Both the position numbers and the translations under genes were made by a program. A stretch of DNA of 17,195 bases from Saccoglossus kowalevskii (taxonomy: Eukaryota; Hemichordata; Enteropneusta; Harrimaniidae): NCBI RefSeq assembly GCF_000003605.2, contig NW_003134737.1, positions 1-17,195 on the forward strand, given 5' to 3'. Shown here piece by piece: positions 1 through 13,147 of the stretch; the first letter of the stretch is position 1, and the number at the start of each line of letters is the position of its first letter. Under the pieces are notes generated by a model that did no database searches, was not told the DNA's origin, and saw only the letters and a list, made by a program, of their open reading frames with translations.

Positions 1-99
1 TAAGATGTGACATATATCTCCGCCCATGGGAACCTGTGGTAAAATCTTTTATAATAGTGACAAAATGGCCATCATCCACTAAAATACCACCACCATTTT
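1..99 (-). CDS. Possible partial internal exon of an unidentified gene
   Basis: Read on the minus strand from position 99, the sequence is open to the window edge: two bases of a split codon, then 32 codons and one further base, with no stop. The other two frames contain stops (one reads TAG, the other TGA, near 77-86). The peptide starts NGGGILVDDGHFVTIIKD, followed by a basic stretch including GRRYMSH; its composition is protein-like in otherwise AT-rich DNA. It directly follows an acceptor-like sequence (a run of eight T, then AAG), which suggests an internal exon running off the left edge. I do not recognise the family and assign no function. An open frame of 32 codons can arise by chance, and there is no start codon, stop codon or downstream donor in view. 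The 73-bp array would lie upstream of this exon in transcription order. Confidence 0.33.
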
Positions 100-125
100 C
101 TTAAAAAAAACAGTTTTTAAGTCAA
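100..125 (-). other. Candidate splice acceptor with polypyrimidine tract
   Basis: On the minus strand the bases approaching position 100 read TTGAC, TTAAAAACTG, TTTTTTTT, AAG. This gives a branch-point-like TTGAC at about 125-121, a run of eight T and a terminal AG at 101-100. The spacing from TTGAC to AG, about 20 bases, is normal for a metazoan acceptor. The only extended open frame begins exactly at this AG, which is the main reason to take either element seriously. AT-rich DNA does produce such tracts by chance. Confidence 0.35.
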
Positions 126-237
126 TATTCTCATATCGCCCAGAAGTACAATTTATTGGAAAATGAATAAATTCTGTGTATTTGAAATCATGAGTTGGCT
201 TCTATCTCAAGCAACAGTGCCAGGCTGGTGTATAGCA
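126..237. other. Unique AT-rich left flank of the satellite
   Basis: Single-copy sequence with no tandem structure and no ORF of useful length. It contains AATAAA at 166-171 on the plus strand, without supporting context for a poly(A) site. The change to the 73-bp array at 238 is abrupt, with no decayed partial units in the flank. Confidence 0.6.
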
Positions 238-2719
238 AGATAATATGATAGGTGAAGTAAATCACATTATTGCATATAGACACTTCTTCAAATCCAATAT
301 AACGCTGTCAAGATAATATGATAGGTGAAGTAAAACACATTATTGCATATAGACACTTCTTCAAATCCAATATAACGCTGTCAAGATAATATGATAGGTG
401 AAGTAAAACACATTATTACATATAGACACTTCTTCAAATCCAATATAACGCTGTCAAGATAATATGATAGGTGAAGTAAAACACATTATTGCATATAGAC
501 ACTTCTTCAAATCCAATATAACGCTGTCGAGATAATATGATAGGTGAAGTAAAACACATTATTGCATATAGACACTTCTTCAAATCCAATATAACGCTGT
601 CAAGATAATATGATAGGTGAAGTAAAACACATTATTGCATATAGACCCTTCTTCAAATCCAATATAACGCTGTCGAGATAATATGATAGGTGAAGTAAAA
701 CACATTATTGCATATAGACCATTCTTCAAATCCAATATAACGCTGTCGAGATAATATGATAGGTGAAGTAAAACACATTATTGCATATAGACACTTCTTC
801 AAATCCAATATAACGCTGTCGAGATAATATGATAGGTGAAGTAAAACACATTATTGCATATAGACACTGACTCAAATCCAATATAACGCTGTAGAGATAA
901 TATGATAGGTGAAGTAAAACACATTATTGCATATAGACCATTCTTCTAATCCAATATAACGCTGTCAAGATAATATGATAGGTGAAGTAAAACACATTAT
1001 TGCATATAGACCATTCTTCAAATCCAATATAATGCTGTCGAGATAATATGATAGGTGAAGTAAAACACATTATTGCATATAGACCATTCTTCAAATCCAA
1101 TATAACGCTGTCTAGATAATATGATAGGTGAAGTAAAACACATTATTGCATATAGACCATTCTTCAAATCCAATATAACGCTGTCGAGATAATATGATAG
1201 GTGAAGTAAAACACATTATTGCATATAGACCATTCTTCAAATCCAATATAACGCTGTTGAGATAATATGATAGGTGAAGTAAAACACATTATTGCATATA
1301 GACCATTCTTCAAATCCAATATAACGCTGTCGAGATAATATGATAGGTGAAGTAAAACACATTATTGCATATAGACCATTCTTCAAATCCAATATAACGC
1401 TGTCAAGATAATATGATAGGTGAAGTAAAACACATTATTGCATATAGACCATTCTTCAAATCCAATATAACGCTGTTGAGATAATATGATAGGTGAAGTA
1501 AAACACATTATTGCATATAGACCATTCTTCAAATCCAATATAACGCTGTCAAGATAATATGATAGGTGAAGTAAAACACATTATTGCATATAGACCATTC
1601 TTCAAATCCAATATAACGCTGTTGAGATAATATGATAGGTGAAGTAAAACACATTATTGCATATAGACACTTCTTCAAATCCAATATAACGCTGTCGAGA
1701 TAATATGATAGGTGAAGTAAAACACATTATTGCATATAGACACTTCTTCAAATCCAATATAACGCTGTTGAGATAATATGATAGGTGAAGTAAAACACAT
1801 TATTGCATATAGACCATTCTTCAAATCCAATATAACGCTGTTGAGATAATATGATAGGTGAAGTAAAACACATTATTGCATATAGACACTTCTTCAAATC
1901 CAATATAACGCTGTCGAGATAATATGATAGGTGAAGTAAAACACATTATTGCATATAGACACTTCTTCAAATCCAATATAACGCTGTTGAGATAATATGA
2001 TAGGTGAAGTAAAACACATTATTGCATATAGACCATTCTTCAAATCCAATATAACGCTGTCGAGATAATATGATAGGTGAAGTAAAACACATTATTGCAT
2101 ATAGACACTTCTTCAAATCCAATATAACGCTGTTGAGATAATATGATAGGTGAAGTAAAACACATTATTGCATATAGACACTTCTTCAAATCCAATATAA
2201 CGCTGTAGAGATAATATGATAGGTGAAGTAAAACACATTATTGCATATAGACACTTCTTCAAATCCAATATAACGCTGTCGAGATAATATGATAGGTGAA
2301 GTAAAACACATTATTGCATATAGACACTTCTTCAAATCCAATATAACGCTGTCGAGATAATATGATAGGTGAAGTAAAACACATTATTGCATATAGACCA
2401 TTCTTCAAATCCAATATAACGCTGTTGAGATAATATGATAGGTGAAGTAAAACACATTATTGCATATAGACCATTCTTCAAATCCAATATAACGCTGTCG
2501 AGATAATATGATAGGTGAAGTAAAACACATTATTGCATATAGACACTTCTTCAAATCCAATATAACGCTGTCGAGATAATATGATAGGTGAAGTAAAACA
2601 CATTATTACATATAGACACTTCTTCAAATCCAATATAACGCTGTTGAGATAATATGATAGGTGAAGTAAAACACATTATTGCATATAGACACTTCTTCAA
2701 ATCCAATATAACGCTGTCA

Positions 2720-4032
2720 AGATAATATGATAGGTGAAGTAAAACACATTATTGCATATAGACACTTCTTCAAATCCAATATAACGCTGTCAAGATAATA
2801 TGATAGGTGAAGTAAAACACATTATTGCATATAGACACTTCTTCAAATCCAATATAACACTGTCCAGATAATATGATAGGTGAAGTAAAACACATTATTG
2901 CATATAGACACTTCTTCAAATCCAATATAACGCTGTCAAGATAATATGATAGGTGAAGTAAAACACATTATTGCATATAGACACTTCTTCAAATCCAATA
3001 TAACGCTGTCAAGATAATATGATAGGTGAAGTAAAACACATTATTGCATATAGACCCTTCTTCAAATCCAATATAACGCTGTCTAGATAATATGATAGGT
3101 GAAGTAAAACACATTATTGCATCTAGACACTTCTTCAAATCCAATATAACGCTGTCAAGATAATATGATAGGTGAAGTAAAACACATTATTGCATATAGA
3201 CACTTCTTCAAATCCAATATAACACTGTCCAGATAATATGATAGGTGAAGTAAAACACATTATTGCATATAGACACTTCTTCAAATCCAATATAACGCTG
3301 TCAAGATAATATGATAGGTGAAGTAAAACACATTATTGCATATAGACACTTCTTCAAATCCAATATAACGCTGTCAAGATAATATGATAGGTGAAGTAAA
3401 ACACATTATTGCATATAGACCCTTCTTCAAATCCAATATAACGCTGTTGAGATAATATGATAGGTGAAGTAAAACACATTATTGCATATAGACACTTCTT
3501 CAAATCCAATATAACGCTGTCAAGATAATATGATAGGTGAAGTAAAACACATTATTGCATATAGACACTTCTTCAAATCCAATATAACACTGTCCAGATA
3601 ATATGATAGGTGAAGTAAAACACATTATTGCATATAGACACTTCTTCAAATCCAATATAACGCTGTCAAGATAATATGATAGGTGAAGTAAAACACATTA
3701 TTGCATATAGACACTTCTTCAAATCCAATATAACGCTGTCAGATAATATGATAGGTGAAGTAAAACACATTATTGCATATAGACCCTTCTTCAAATCCAA
3801 TATAACGCTGTAGAGATAATATGATAGGTGAAGTAAAACACATTATTGCATATAGACACTTCTTCAAATCCAATATAACGCTGTCAAGATAATATGATAG
3901 GTGAAGTAAAACACATTATTGCATATAGACACTTCTTCAAATCCAATATAACGCTGTCAAGATAATATGATAGGTGAAGTAAAACACATTATTGCATATA
4001 GACCCTTCTTCAAATCCAATATAACGCTGTTG
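2720..4032. repeat. 365-bp higher-order repeat (5 x 73 bp)
   Basis: Five-unit blocks start at 2720, 3085 and 3450, with a shortened three-unit block at 3814. The second unit of each full block has both the CACTG variant and CC at positions 72-73 (ends at 2865, 3230 and 3595, exactly 365 apart). The fifth unit has the rare CCTTC form at 45-49 (units at 3012, 3377 and 3741, then 3960 in the short block). The third block has lost one base at the end of its fourth unit (3741 junction). Confidence 0.9.
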
Positions 4033-5351
4033 AGATAATATGATAGGTGAAGTAAAACACATTATTGCATATAGACACTTCTTCAAATCCAATATAACGC
4101 TGTCGAGATAATATGATAGGTGAAGTAAAACACATTATTGCATATAGACACTTCTTCAAATCCAATATAATGCTGTCGAGATAATATGATAGGTGAAGTA
4201 AAACACATTATTACATATAGACACTTCTTCAAATCCAATATAACGCTGTTGAGATAATATGATAGGTGAAGTAAAACACATTATTGCATATAGACACTTC
4301 TTCAAATCCAATATAATGCTGTCGAGATAATATGATAGGTGAAGTAAAACACATTATTACATATAGACACTTCTTCAAATCCAATATAACACTGTCAAGA
4401 TAATATGATAGGTGAAGTAAAACACATTATTGCATATAGACTATTCTTCAAATCCAATATAACGCTGTTGAGATAATATGATAGGTGAAGTAAAACACAT
4501 TATTACATATAGACACTTCTTCAAATCCAATATAACGCTGTTGAGATAATATGATAGGTGAAGTAAAACACATTATTACATATAGACCATTCTTCAAATC
4601 CAATATAACGCTGTTGAGATAATATGATAGGTGAAGTAAAACACATTATTGCATATAGACCATTCTTCAAATCCAATATAACGCTGTTGAGATAATATGA
4701 TAGGTGAAGTAAAACACATTATTACATATAGACACTTCTTCAAATCCAATATAACGCTGTCGAGATAATATGATAAGTGAAGTAAAACACATTATTGCAT
4801 ATAGACCATTCTTCAAATCCAATATAACACTGTCGAGATAATATGATAGGTGAAGTAAAACACATTATTACATATAGACCATTCTTCAAATCCAATATAA
4901 CACTGTCGAGATAATATGATAGGTGAAGTAAAACACATTATTGCATATAGACACTTCTTCAAATCCAATATAACGCTGTCGAGATAATATGATAGGTGAA
5001 GTAAAACACATTATTACATATAGACCATTCTTCAAATCCAATATAACACTGTCGAGATAATATGATAGGTGAAGTAAAACACATTATTGCATATAGACCA
5101 TTCTTCAAATCCAATATAACGCTGTCAAGATAATATAATATGATAGGTGAAGTGAAACACATTATTGCATATAGACCATTCTTCAAATCCAATATAACGC
5201 TGTCGAGATAATATGATAGGTGAAGTGAAACACATTATTGCATATAGACCATTCTTCAAATCCAATATAACGCTGTCGAGATAATATGATAGGTGAAGTA
5301 AAACACATTATTGCATATAGACACTTCTTCAAATCCAATATAACTCTGTTG

Positions 5352-5934
5352 AGATAATATGATAGGTGAAGTAAAACACATTATTACATATAGACACTTC
5401 TTCAAATCCAATATAACGCTGTAGAGATAATATGATAGGTGAAGTAAAACACATTATTGCATATAGACACTTCTTCAAATCCAATATAACGCTGTCTAGA
5501 TAATATGATAGGTGAAGTAAAACACATTATTGCATATAGACCATTCTTCAAATCCAATATAACGCTGTCTAGATAATATGATAGGTGAAGTAAAACACAT
5601 TATTGCATATAGACACTTCTTCAAATCCAATATAACGCTGTCGAGATAATATGATAGGTGAAGTAAAACACATTATTGCATATAGACACTTCTTCAAATC
5701 CAATATAACGCTGTCGAGATAATATGATAGGTGAAGTAAAACACATTATTGCATATAGACACTTCTTCAAATCCAATATAACGCTGTCGAGATAATATGA
5801 TAGGTGAAGTAAAACACATTATTGCATATAGACCATTCTTCAAATCCAATATAACGCTGTCAGATAATATGATAGGTGAAGTAAAACACATTATTGCATA
5901 TAGACACTTCTTTAAATCCAATATAACGCTGTCT
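5352..5934. repeat. Eight-unit block, distant copy A
   Basis: The ordered variant string of these eight units is AC/AG, AC/CT, CA/CT, three of AC/CG, CA/CA-like (one base deleted), then AC with TTTAAAT and CT (state at 45-46, then at 72-73). The same string occurs at 7386-7968. Both blocks are 583 bp because each has lost one base, but at different places. This shows a multi-unit segment was copied about 2,034 bp away. Confidence 0.8.
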
Positions 5935-7020
5935 AGATAATATGATAGGTGAAGTAAAACACATTATTGCATATAGACACTTCAAATCCAAAATAACGCT
6001 GTCGAGATAATATGATAGGAGAAGTAAAACACATTATTACATATAGACACTTCTTCAAATCCAATATAACGCTGTCGAGATAATATGATAGGTGAAGTAA
6101 AACACATTATTGCATATAGACACTTCTTCAAATCCAATATAACGCTATCAAGATAATATGATAGTAAAACACATTATTGCATATAGACCATTCTTCAAAT
6201 CCAATATAACGCTGTCGAGATAATATGATAGGTGAAGTAAAACACATTATTGCATCTAGACCATTCTTCAAATCCAATATAACGCTGTCAAGATAATATG
6301 ATAGGTGAAGTAAAACACATTATTGCATATAGACCATTCTTCAAATCCAATATAACGCTGTCGAGATAATATGATAGGTGAAGTAAAACACATTATTGCA
6401 TATAGACCATTCTTCAAATCCAATATAACGCTGTCGAGATAATATGATAGGTGAAGTAAAACACATTATTGCATATAGACCATTCTTCAAATCCAATATA
6501 ACGCTGTCAAGATAATATGATAGGTAAAGTAAAACACATTATTGCATATAGACACTTCTTCAAATCCAATATAACGCTGTCGAGATAATATGATAGGTGA
6601 AGTAAAACACATTATTACATATAGACACTTCTTCAAATCCAATATAACGCTGTCGAGATAATATGATAGGTGAAGTAAAACACATTATTACATATAGACA
6701 CTTCTTCAAATCCAATATAACGCTGTCGAGATAATATGATAGGTGAAGTAAAACACATTATTGCATATAGACACTTCTTTAAATCCAATATAACGCTGTC
6801 TAGATAATATGATAGGTGAAGTAAAACACATTATTGCATATAGACCATTCTTCAAATCCAATATAACGCTGTCAAGATAATATGATAGGTGAAGTAAAAC
6901 ACATTATTGCATATAGACACTTCTTCAAATCCAATATAACGCTGTCGAGATAACATGATAGGTGAAGTAAAACACATTATTGCATATAGACCATTCTTCA
7001 AATCCAATATAACGCTGTCA

Positions 7021-8333
7021 AGATAATATGATAGGTGAAGTAAAACACATTATTGCATATAGACACTTCTTTAAATCCAATATAACGCTGTCTAGATAAT
7101 ATGATAGGTGAAGTAAAACACATTATTGCATATAGACACTTCTTCAAATCCAATATAACGCTGTCGAGATAATATGATAGGTGAAGTGAAACACATTATT
7201 GCATATAGACACTTCTTCAAATCCAATATAACGCTGTCGAGATAATATGATAGGTGAAGTAAAACACATTATTGCATATAGACACTTCTTCAAATCCAAT
7301 ATAACGCTGTCGAGATAATATGATAGGTGAAGTGAAACACATTATTGCATATAGACACTTCTTCAAATCCAATATAACGCTGTCAAGATAATATGATAGG
7401 TGAAGTAAAACACATTATTGCATATAGACACTTCTTCAAATCCAATATAACGCTGTAGAGATAATATGATAGGTGAAGTAAAACACATTATTGCATATAG
7501 ACACTTCTTCAATCCAATATAACGCTGTCTAGATAATATGATAGGTGAAGTAAAACACATTATTGCATATAGACCATTCTTCAAATCCAATATAACGCTG
7601 TCTAGATAATATGATAGGTGAAGTAAAACACATTATTGCATATAGACACTTCTTCAAATCCAATATAACGCTGTCGAGATAATATGATAGGTGAAGTAAA
7701 ACACATTATTGCATATAGACACTTCTTCAAATCCAATATAACGCTGTCGAGATAATATGATAGGTGAAGTAAAACACATTATTGCATATAGACACTTCTT
7801 CAAATCCAATATAACGCTGTCGAGATAATATGATAGGTGAAGTAAAACACATTATTGCATATAGACCATTCTTCAAATCCAATATAACGCTGTCAAGATA
7901 ATATGATAGGTGAAGTAAAACACATTATTGCATATAGACACTTCTTTAAATCCAATATAACGCTGTCTAGATAATATGATAGGTGAAGTAAAACACATTA
8001 TTGCATATAGACACTTCTTCAAATCCAATATAACGCTGTCGAGATAATATGATAGGTGAAGTGAAACACATTATTGCATATAGACACTTCTTCAAATCCA
8101 ATATAACGCTGTCGAGATAATATGATAGGTGAAGTAAAACACATTATTGCATATAGACACTTCTTCAAATCCAATATAACGCTGTCGAGATAATATGATA
8201 GGTGAAGTGAAACACATTATTGCATATAGACACTTCTTCAAATCCAATATAACGCTGTCGAGATAATATGATAGGTGAAGTAAAACACATTATTGCATAT
8301 AGACACTTCTTCAAATCCAATATAACGCTGTAG
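7021..8333. repeat. 875-bp higher-order repeat pair (12 units)
   Basis: The six units at 7021-7458 match the six at 7896-8333 in order: TTTAAAT with CT, AC/CG, GTGAAA AC/CG, AC/CG, GTGAAA AC, then AC/AG. The only marker difference I see is CA against CG at the end of the fifth unit. The offset is 875 bp, which is 12 units less the one base missing in the intervening unit at 7459. Confidence 0.82.
7386..7968. repeat. Eight-unit block, distant copy B
   Basis: This block repeats the unit order of 5352-5934. Its own single-base loss is in the second unit (CTTCAATCC in the unit at 7459), whereas copy A lost a base near 5862, so the two deletions are independent and postdate copying. The block overlaps the 875-bp repeat pair. 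Confidence 0.8.
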
Positions 8334-10014
8334 AGATAATATGATAGGTGAAGTAAAACACATTATTGCATATAGACCATTCTTCAAATCCAATATAACG
8401 CTGTTGAGATAATATGATAGGTGAAGTAAAACACATTATTGCATATAGACCATTCTTCAAATCCAATATAACGCTGTCGAGATAATATGATAGGTGAAGT
8501 AAAACACATTATTGCATATAGACCATTCTTCAAATCCAATATAACGCTGTCAAGATAATATGATAGGTGAAGTAAAACACATTATTGCATATAGACACTT
8601 CTTCAAATCCAATATAACGCTGTTGAGATAATATGATAGGTGAAGTAAAACACATTATTGCATATAGACACTTCTTCAAATCCAATATAACGCTGTAGAG
8701 ATAATATGATAGGTGAAGTAAAACACATTATTGCATATAGACCATTCTTCAAATCCAATATAACGCTGTCGAGATAATATGATAGGTGAAGTAAAACACA
8801 TTATTGCATATAGACACTTCTTCAAATCTAAATATAACGCTGTAGAGGATAATATGATAGGTGAAGTAAAACACATTATTGCATATAGACCATTCTTCAA
8901 ATCCAATATAACGCTGTCTAGATAATATGATAGGTGAAGTAAAACACATTATTGCATATAGACCATTCTTCAAATCCAATATAACGCTGTCGAGATAATA
9001 TGATAGGTGAAGTAAAACACATTATTGCATATAGACCATTCTTCAAATCCAATATAACGCTGTCTAGATAATATGATAGGTGAAGTAAAACACATTATTG
9101 CATATAGACCATTCTTCAAATCCAATATAACGCTGTCGAGATAATATGATAGGTGAAGTGAAACACATTATTGCATATAGACCATTCTTCAAATCCAATA
9201 TAACGCTGTCTAGATAATATGATAGGTGAAGTAAAACACATTATTGCATATAGACCATTCTTCAAATCCAATATAACGCTGTCTAGATAATATGATAGGT
9301 GAAGTAAAACACATTATTGCATATAGACCATTCTTCAAATCCAATATAACGCTGTCGAGATAATATGATAGGTGAAGTGAAACACATTATTGCATATAGA
9401 CCATTCTTCAAATCCAATATAACGCTGTCGAGATAATATGATAGGTGAAGTAAAACACATTATTGCATATAGACCATTCTTCAAATCCAATATAACGCTG
9501 TCGAGATAATATGATAGGTGAAGTAAAACACATTATTGCATATAGACCATTCTTCAAATCCAATATAACGCTGTCGAGATAATATGATAGGTGAAGTAAA
9601 ACACATTATTGCATATAGACACTTCTTCAAATCCAATATAACGCTGTCTAGATAATATGATAGGTGAAGTAAAACACATTATTGCATATAGACACTTCTT
9701 CAAATCCAATATAACGCTGTCGAGATAATATGATAGGTGAAGTAAAACACATTATTGCATATAGACACTTCTTCAAATCCAATATAACGCTGTCAAGATA
9801 ATATGATAGGTGAAGTAAAACACATTATTGCATATAGACACTTCTTCAAATCCAATATAACGCTGTCGAGATAATATGATAGGTGAAGTAAAACACATTA
9901 TTGCATCTAGACACTTCTTCAAATCCAATATAACGCTGTCAAGATAATATGATAGGTGAAGTGAAACACATTATTGCATATAGACACTTCTTCAAATCCA
10001 ATATAACGCTGTCG

Positions 10015-10160
10015 AGATAATATGATAGGTGAAGTAAAACACATTATTGCTGATAGACACTTCTTCAAATCCAATATAACGCTGTCGAGATAATATGATA
10101 GGTGAAGTAAAACACATTATTGCTGATAGACACTTCTTCAAATCCAATATAACGCTGTCG
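10015..10160. repeat. Adjacent pair of units with a private GCTGAT variant
   Basis: The units at 10015 and 10088 both have GCTGATAG in place of GCATATAG at positions 35-42. I find this variant nowhere else in the array, so one unit was most likely duplicated into its neighbour after the change. Confidence 0.8.
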
Positions 10161-10671
10161 AGATAATATGATAGGTGAAGTAAAACACATTATTGCATAT
10201 AGACACTTCTTCAAATCCAATATAACGCTGTCAAGATAATATGATAGGTGAAGTGAAACACATTATTGCATATAGACACTTCTTCAAATCCAATATAACA
10301 CTGTCGAGATAATATGATAGGTGAAGTAAAACACATTATTGCATATAGACACTTCTTCAAATCCAATATAACGCTGTCGAGATAATATGATAGGTGAAGT
10401 AAAACACATTATTGCATATAGACACTTCTTCAAATCCAATATAACGCTGTCAAGATAATATGATAGGTGAAGTAAAACACATTATTGCATATAGACCATT
10501 CTTCAAATCCAATATAACGCTGTCGAGATAATATGATAGGTGAAGTAAAACACATTATTGCATATAGACCATTCTTCAAATCCAATATAACACTGTCGAG
10601 ATAATATGATAGGTGAAGTAAAACACATTATTGCATATAGACACTTCTTCAAATCCAATATAACGCTGTCA

Positions 10672-11401
10672 AGATAATATGATAGGTGAAGTAGAACACA
10701 TTATTGCATATAGACCATTCTTCAAATCCAATATAACACTGTCAAGATAATATGATAGGTGAAGTAAAACACATTATTGCATATAGACACTTCTTCAAAT
10801 CCAATATAACACTGTCAAGATAATATGATAGGTGAAGTAAAACACATTATTGCATATAGACACTTCTTCAAATCCAATATAACACTGTTGAGATAATATG
10901 ATAGGTGAAGTGAAACACATTATTGTATATAGACCATTCTTCAAATCCAATATAACGCTGTCTAGATAATATGATAGGTGAAGTAAAACACATTATTGCA
11001 TATAGACACTTCTTCAAATCCAATATAACGCTGTCAAGATAATATGATAGGTGAAGTAGAACACATTATTGCATATAGACCATTCTTCAAATCCAATATA
11101 ACACTGTCAAGATAATATGATAGGTGAAGTAAAACACATTATTGCATATAGACACTTCTTCAAATCCAATATAACGCTGTCAAGATAATATGATAGGTGA
11201 AGTAAAACACATTATTGCATATAGACACTTCTTCAAATCCAATATAACACTGTTGAGATAATATGATAGGTGAAGTGAAACACATTATTGTATATAGACC
11301 ATTCTTCAAATCCAATATAACGCTGTCTAGATAATATGATAGGTGAAGTAAAACACATTATTGCATATAGACACTTCTTCAAATCCAATATAACGCTGTT
11401 G
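10672..11401. repeat. 365-bp higher-order repeat, two copies
   Basis: Five-unit blocks start at 10672 and 11037. Each runs: GTAGAAC with CACTG; a plain AC unit; CACTG with TG ending; GTGAAA with the rare TTGTATAT; then an AC unit. TTGTATAT occurs only in the units at 10891 and 11256. The second unit differs (CACTG against CGCTG), and so does the last dinucleotide. Confidence 0.87.
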
Positions 11402-11979
11402 AGATATGATAGGTGAAGTAAAACACATTATTGCATATAGACACTTCTTCAAATCCAATATAACGCTGTCGAGATAATATGATAGGTGAAGTAAAACACA
11501 TTATTACATATAGACACTTCTTCAAATCCAATATAACGCTGTCTAGATAATATGATAGGTGAAGTAAAACACATTATTGCATATAGACACTTCTTCAAAT
11601 CCAATATAACGCTGTCAAGATAATATGATAGGTGAAGTAAAACACATTATTGCATATAGACACTTCTTCAAATCCAATATAACGCTGTCTAGATAATATG
11701 ATAGGTGAAGTAAAACACATTATTGCATATAGACCATTCTTCAAATCCAATATAACGCTGTTGAGATATGATAGGTGAAGTAAAACACATTATTGCATAT
11801 AGACACTTCTTCAAATCCAATATAACGCTGTCGAGATAATATGATAGGTGAAGTAAAACACATTATTACATATAGACACTTCTTCAAATCCAATATAACG
11901 CTGTCTAGATAATATGATAGGTGAAGTAAAACACATTATTGCATATAGACACTTCTTCAAATCCAATATAACGCTGTCA
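11402..11979. repeat. 362-bp higher-order repeat carrying a 3-bp deletion
   Basis: The units at 11402 and 11764 share the same 3-bp loss (GAGATATGAT in place of GAGATAATATGAT) and are followed by the same next units (ACATAT with CT, then AC/CA). The offset is 362 bp, which is five units minus the three deleted bases. The second copy is complete for three units only. The preceding unit ends in TG in both cases. Confidence 0.87.
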
Positions 11980-12344
11980 AGATAATATGATAGGTGAAGT
12001 AAAACACATTATTGCATATAGACACTTCTTCAAATCCAATATAACGCTGTCGAGATAATATGATAGGTGAAGTAAAACACATTATTGCATATAGACACTT
12101 CTTCAAATCCAATATAACGCTGTCGAGATAATATGATAGGTGAAGTAAAACACATTATTGCATATAGACCATTCTTCAAATCCAATATAACGCTGTCGAG
12201 ATAATATGATAGGTGAAGTAAAACACATTATTGCATATAGACACTTCTTCTAATCCAATATAACGCTGTCGAGATAATATGATAGGTGAAGTAAAACACA
12301 TTATTGCATATAGACACTTCTTCAAATCCAATATAACGCTGTAG

Positions 12345-13001
12345 AGATAATATGATAGGTGAAGTAAAACACATTATTGCATATAGACCATTCTTCAAAT
12401 CCAATATAACGCTGTCGAGATAATATGATAGGTGAAGTAAAACACATTATTGCATATAGACCATTCTTCAAATCCAATATAACGCTGTCTAGATAATATG
12501 ATAGGTGAAGTGAAACACATTATTGCATATAGACCATTCTTCAAATCCAATATAACGCTGTCGAGATAATATGATAGGTGAAGTAAAACACATTATTGCA
12601 TATAGACCATTCTTCTAATCCAATATAACGCTGTAGAGATAATATGATAGGTGAAGTAAAACACATTATTGCATATAGACCATTCTTCAAATCCAATATA
12701 ACGCTGTCGAGATAATATGATAGGTGAAGTAAAACACATTATTGCATATAGACCATTCTTCAAATCCAATATAACGCTGTCTAGATAATATGATAGGTGA
12801 AGTGAAACACATTATTGCATATAGACCATTCTTCAAATCCAATATAACGCTGTCGAGATAATATGATAGGTGAAGTAAAACACATTATTGCATATAGACC
12901 ATTCTTCTAATCCAATATAACGCTGTAGAGATAATATGATAGGTGAAGTAAAACACATTATTGCATATAGACCATTCTTCAAATCCAATATAACGCTGTC
13001 G
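12345..13001. repeat. 292-bp higher-order repeat (4 x 73 bp)
   Basis: Four-unit blocks start at 12345 and 12637, with the first unit of a third block at 12929. Each block runs CA/CG, CA/CT, GTGAAA CA/CG, then a TTCTAATCC unit ending AG. The TTCTAATCC units at 12564 and 12856 are exactly 292 bp apart. Confidence 0.88.
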
Positions 13002-13147
13002 AGATAATATGATAGGTGAAGTAAAACACATTATTGCATATAGACACTTCTTCAAATCCAATATAACGCTGTCAAGATAATATGATAGGTGAAGTAAAAC
13101 ACATTATTGCATATAGACACTTCTTCAAATCCAATATAACGCTGTCG

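Noticed and set aside
166-171. AATAAA poly(A) signal in the left flank
   Set aside because: A common hexamer in AT-rich DNA, with no coding sequence upstream on that strand and no clear downstream GT-rich element.
217-231. Similarity of the left-flank GCCAGGCTGGTG to the 38-bp unit's GCCATGGCTGGTC
   Set aside because: The uninterrupted match is only about seven bases and does not extend, so it is not evidence of a stray unit.
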